Assembly (NCBI GenBank): GCA_013397795.1
Contig: VZTJ01001142.1
Coordinates: forward strand, 1,058,371 to 1,122,370
Direction: 5' to 3'
DNA: 64,000 nucleotides
From: Orthonyx spaldingii
Taxonomy: Eukaryota > Chordata > Aves > Passeriformes > Orthonychidae
Position numbers and translations under genes: made by a program
Shown here: piece after piece, positions 63,412-64,000 of the stretch
How positions within the stretch are numbered: position 1 is the first letter of the stretch
Layout: each line of letters begins with the position of its first letter
The notes under the pieces: generated by a model
The model's database searches: none
What the model was told of the DNA's origin: nothing
Seen by the model: only the letters and a program-made list of their open reading frames with translations

Positions 63412-64000
63412 GCAGAGCTGTCTGCTTAGGGCACAAAACATGCAGAGTCTGCTCTAAACAGCATCACTTCAAGAATATAGTTTGATATCATTGTGTTTAG
63501 CTAGTCTTTCAGAATACAAAGTAGAAAAGAGCAGTCTCTGGGCTACAAAGCACACTTAAATGAGGGCTAGTACACTTATTTTTGCTGCAAAACACAGCAA
63601 AATGAGAAGAAAAACTGGGCCCAGAAGTTAAAGTGAGGCTGTTTGAAATGAAGACTGATACGAGGGCTCCATGTTGTTGGACTCTGTGAAGAGAGTAACT
63701 GTGAAGGAAATGATGAAGGCTGGAGGCAGGTGCTAACGCAGAGATCGGCTGCAGCTGGAGGTGGTGTGATGGGAAGCGCCGTCTGGTTTTCTGTGCAGCC
63801 AGAAGGAGATCATTTTATGCAAAAGCACCTAGGGTGACCGACTTTCCAAATCTCACTTATGAAAAGTGCAAAACTTGCTCCTCTGCACCTTAGGATCTCT
63901 GATAATTTGCTGTAGTGAGATTATGCCACTTGACACAAACTGCAAGGCATTTGCAAGAGTGGTAACGTTATTTTACATTACTTTTTTCCTTCTTTATTTT
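63412..64000 (+). other. PCLO: PCLO 3' UTR, start
   Basis: Sequence after the stop codon. No AATAAA or ATTAAA is present to the end of the window, so the 3' UTR must continue beyond it. The stretch from about 63700 to 63840 is less AT-rich than the introns. I see no further coding potential. Confidence 0.8.

Noticed and set aside
1..64000. Bacterial-type features: operons, ribosome binding sites, CRISPR arrays, riboswitches, phage.
   Set aside because: The window is vertebrate intron-exon sequence; no regularly spaced repeats or dense coding exist.

Overview
This is vertebrate genomic DNA, almost certainly from a bird. It is AT-rich, mostly intronic, and has no long open reading frames. It carries three well-preserved chicken-repeat-1 (CR1) LINE fragments, one of which ends in the diagnostic avian CR1 tail. 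Crocodilians and turtles also carry CR1, so a bird is strongly favoured but not proven.

One gene explains the window: the 3' end of PCLO (Piccolo, the giant presynaptic active-zone scaffold), on the + strand. I recognise eight coding exons: 2365-2436, 5018-5198, 6396-6590, 19145-19286, 22575-22642, 57848-57982, 58583-58728 and 63271-63411. All have GT-AG borders, and every codon split by an intron is restored correctly across the junction. Together they encode the last strand-loop part of the C2A domain, a Ser/Gln-rich linker with an Ala-rich helix, a second Ser/Gly-rich linker, and the whole C2B domain through the stop codon. The 3' UTR begins at 63412 and runs off the window. No other protein-coding gene is supported.

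Layout: 1-2364 is the end of an upstream intron; 2365-6590 holds the C2A end and first linker exons; 6591-19144 is a 12.6 kb intron whose first ~1 kb probably serves as the 3' end of the short (C2B-less) Piccolo isoform; 19145-22642 holds two linker exons; 22643-57847 is a 35.2 kb intron with two CR1 copies, a solo LTR in antisense, and G-quadruplex and low-complexity tracts; 57848-63411 holds the three C2B exons, with one young and one ancient CR1 between the last two; 63412-64000 is 3' UTR.

The main points for a second look are the conserved-looking intron-retention terminus (tail SKRRK) with a good poly(A) site about 1 kb downstream, a (GAT)16 microsatellite ending 20 bp before the last splice acceptor, an 18-bp hairpin in the last intron, an antisense solo LTR that keeps both promoter and poly(A) signals, and a C2B domain without the calcium-binding aspartates of loop 3. 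I found no entirely new biological system. Identification rests on my recall of protein families; no database was searched.
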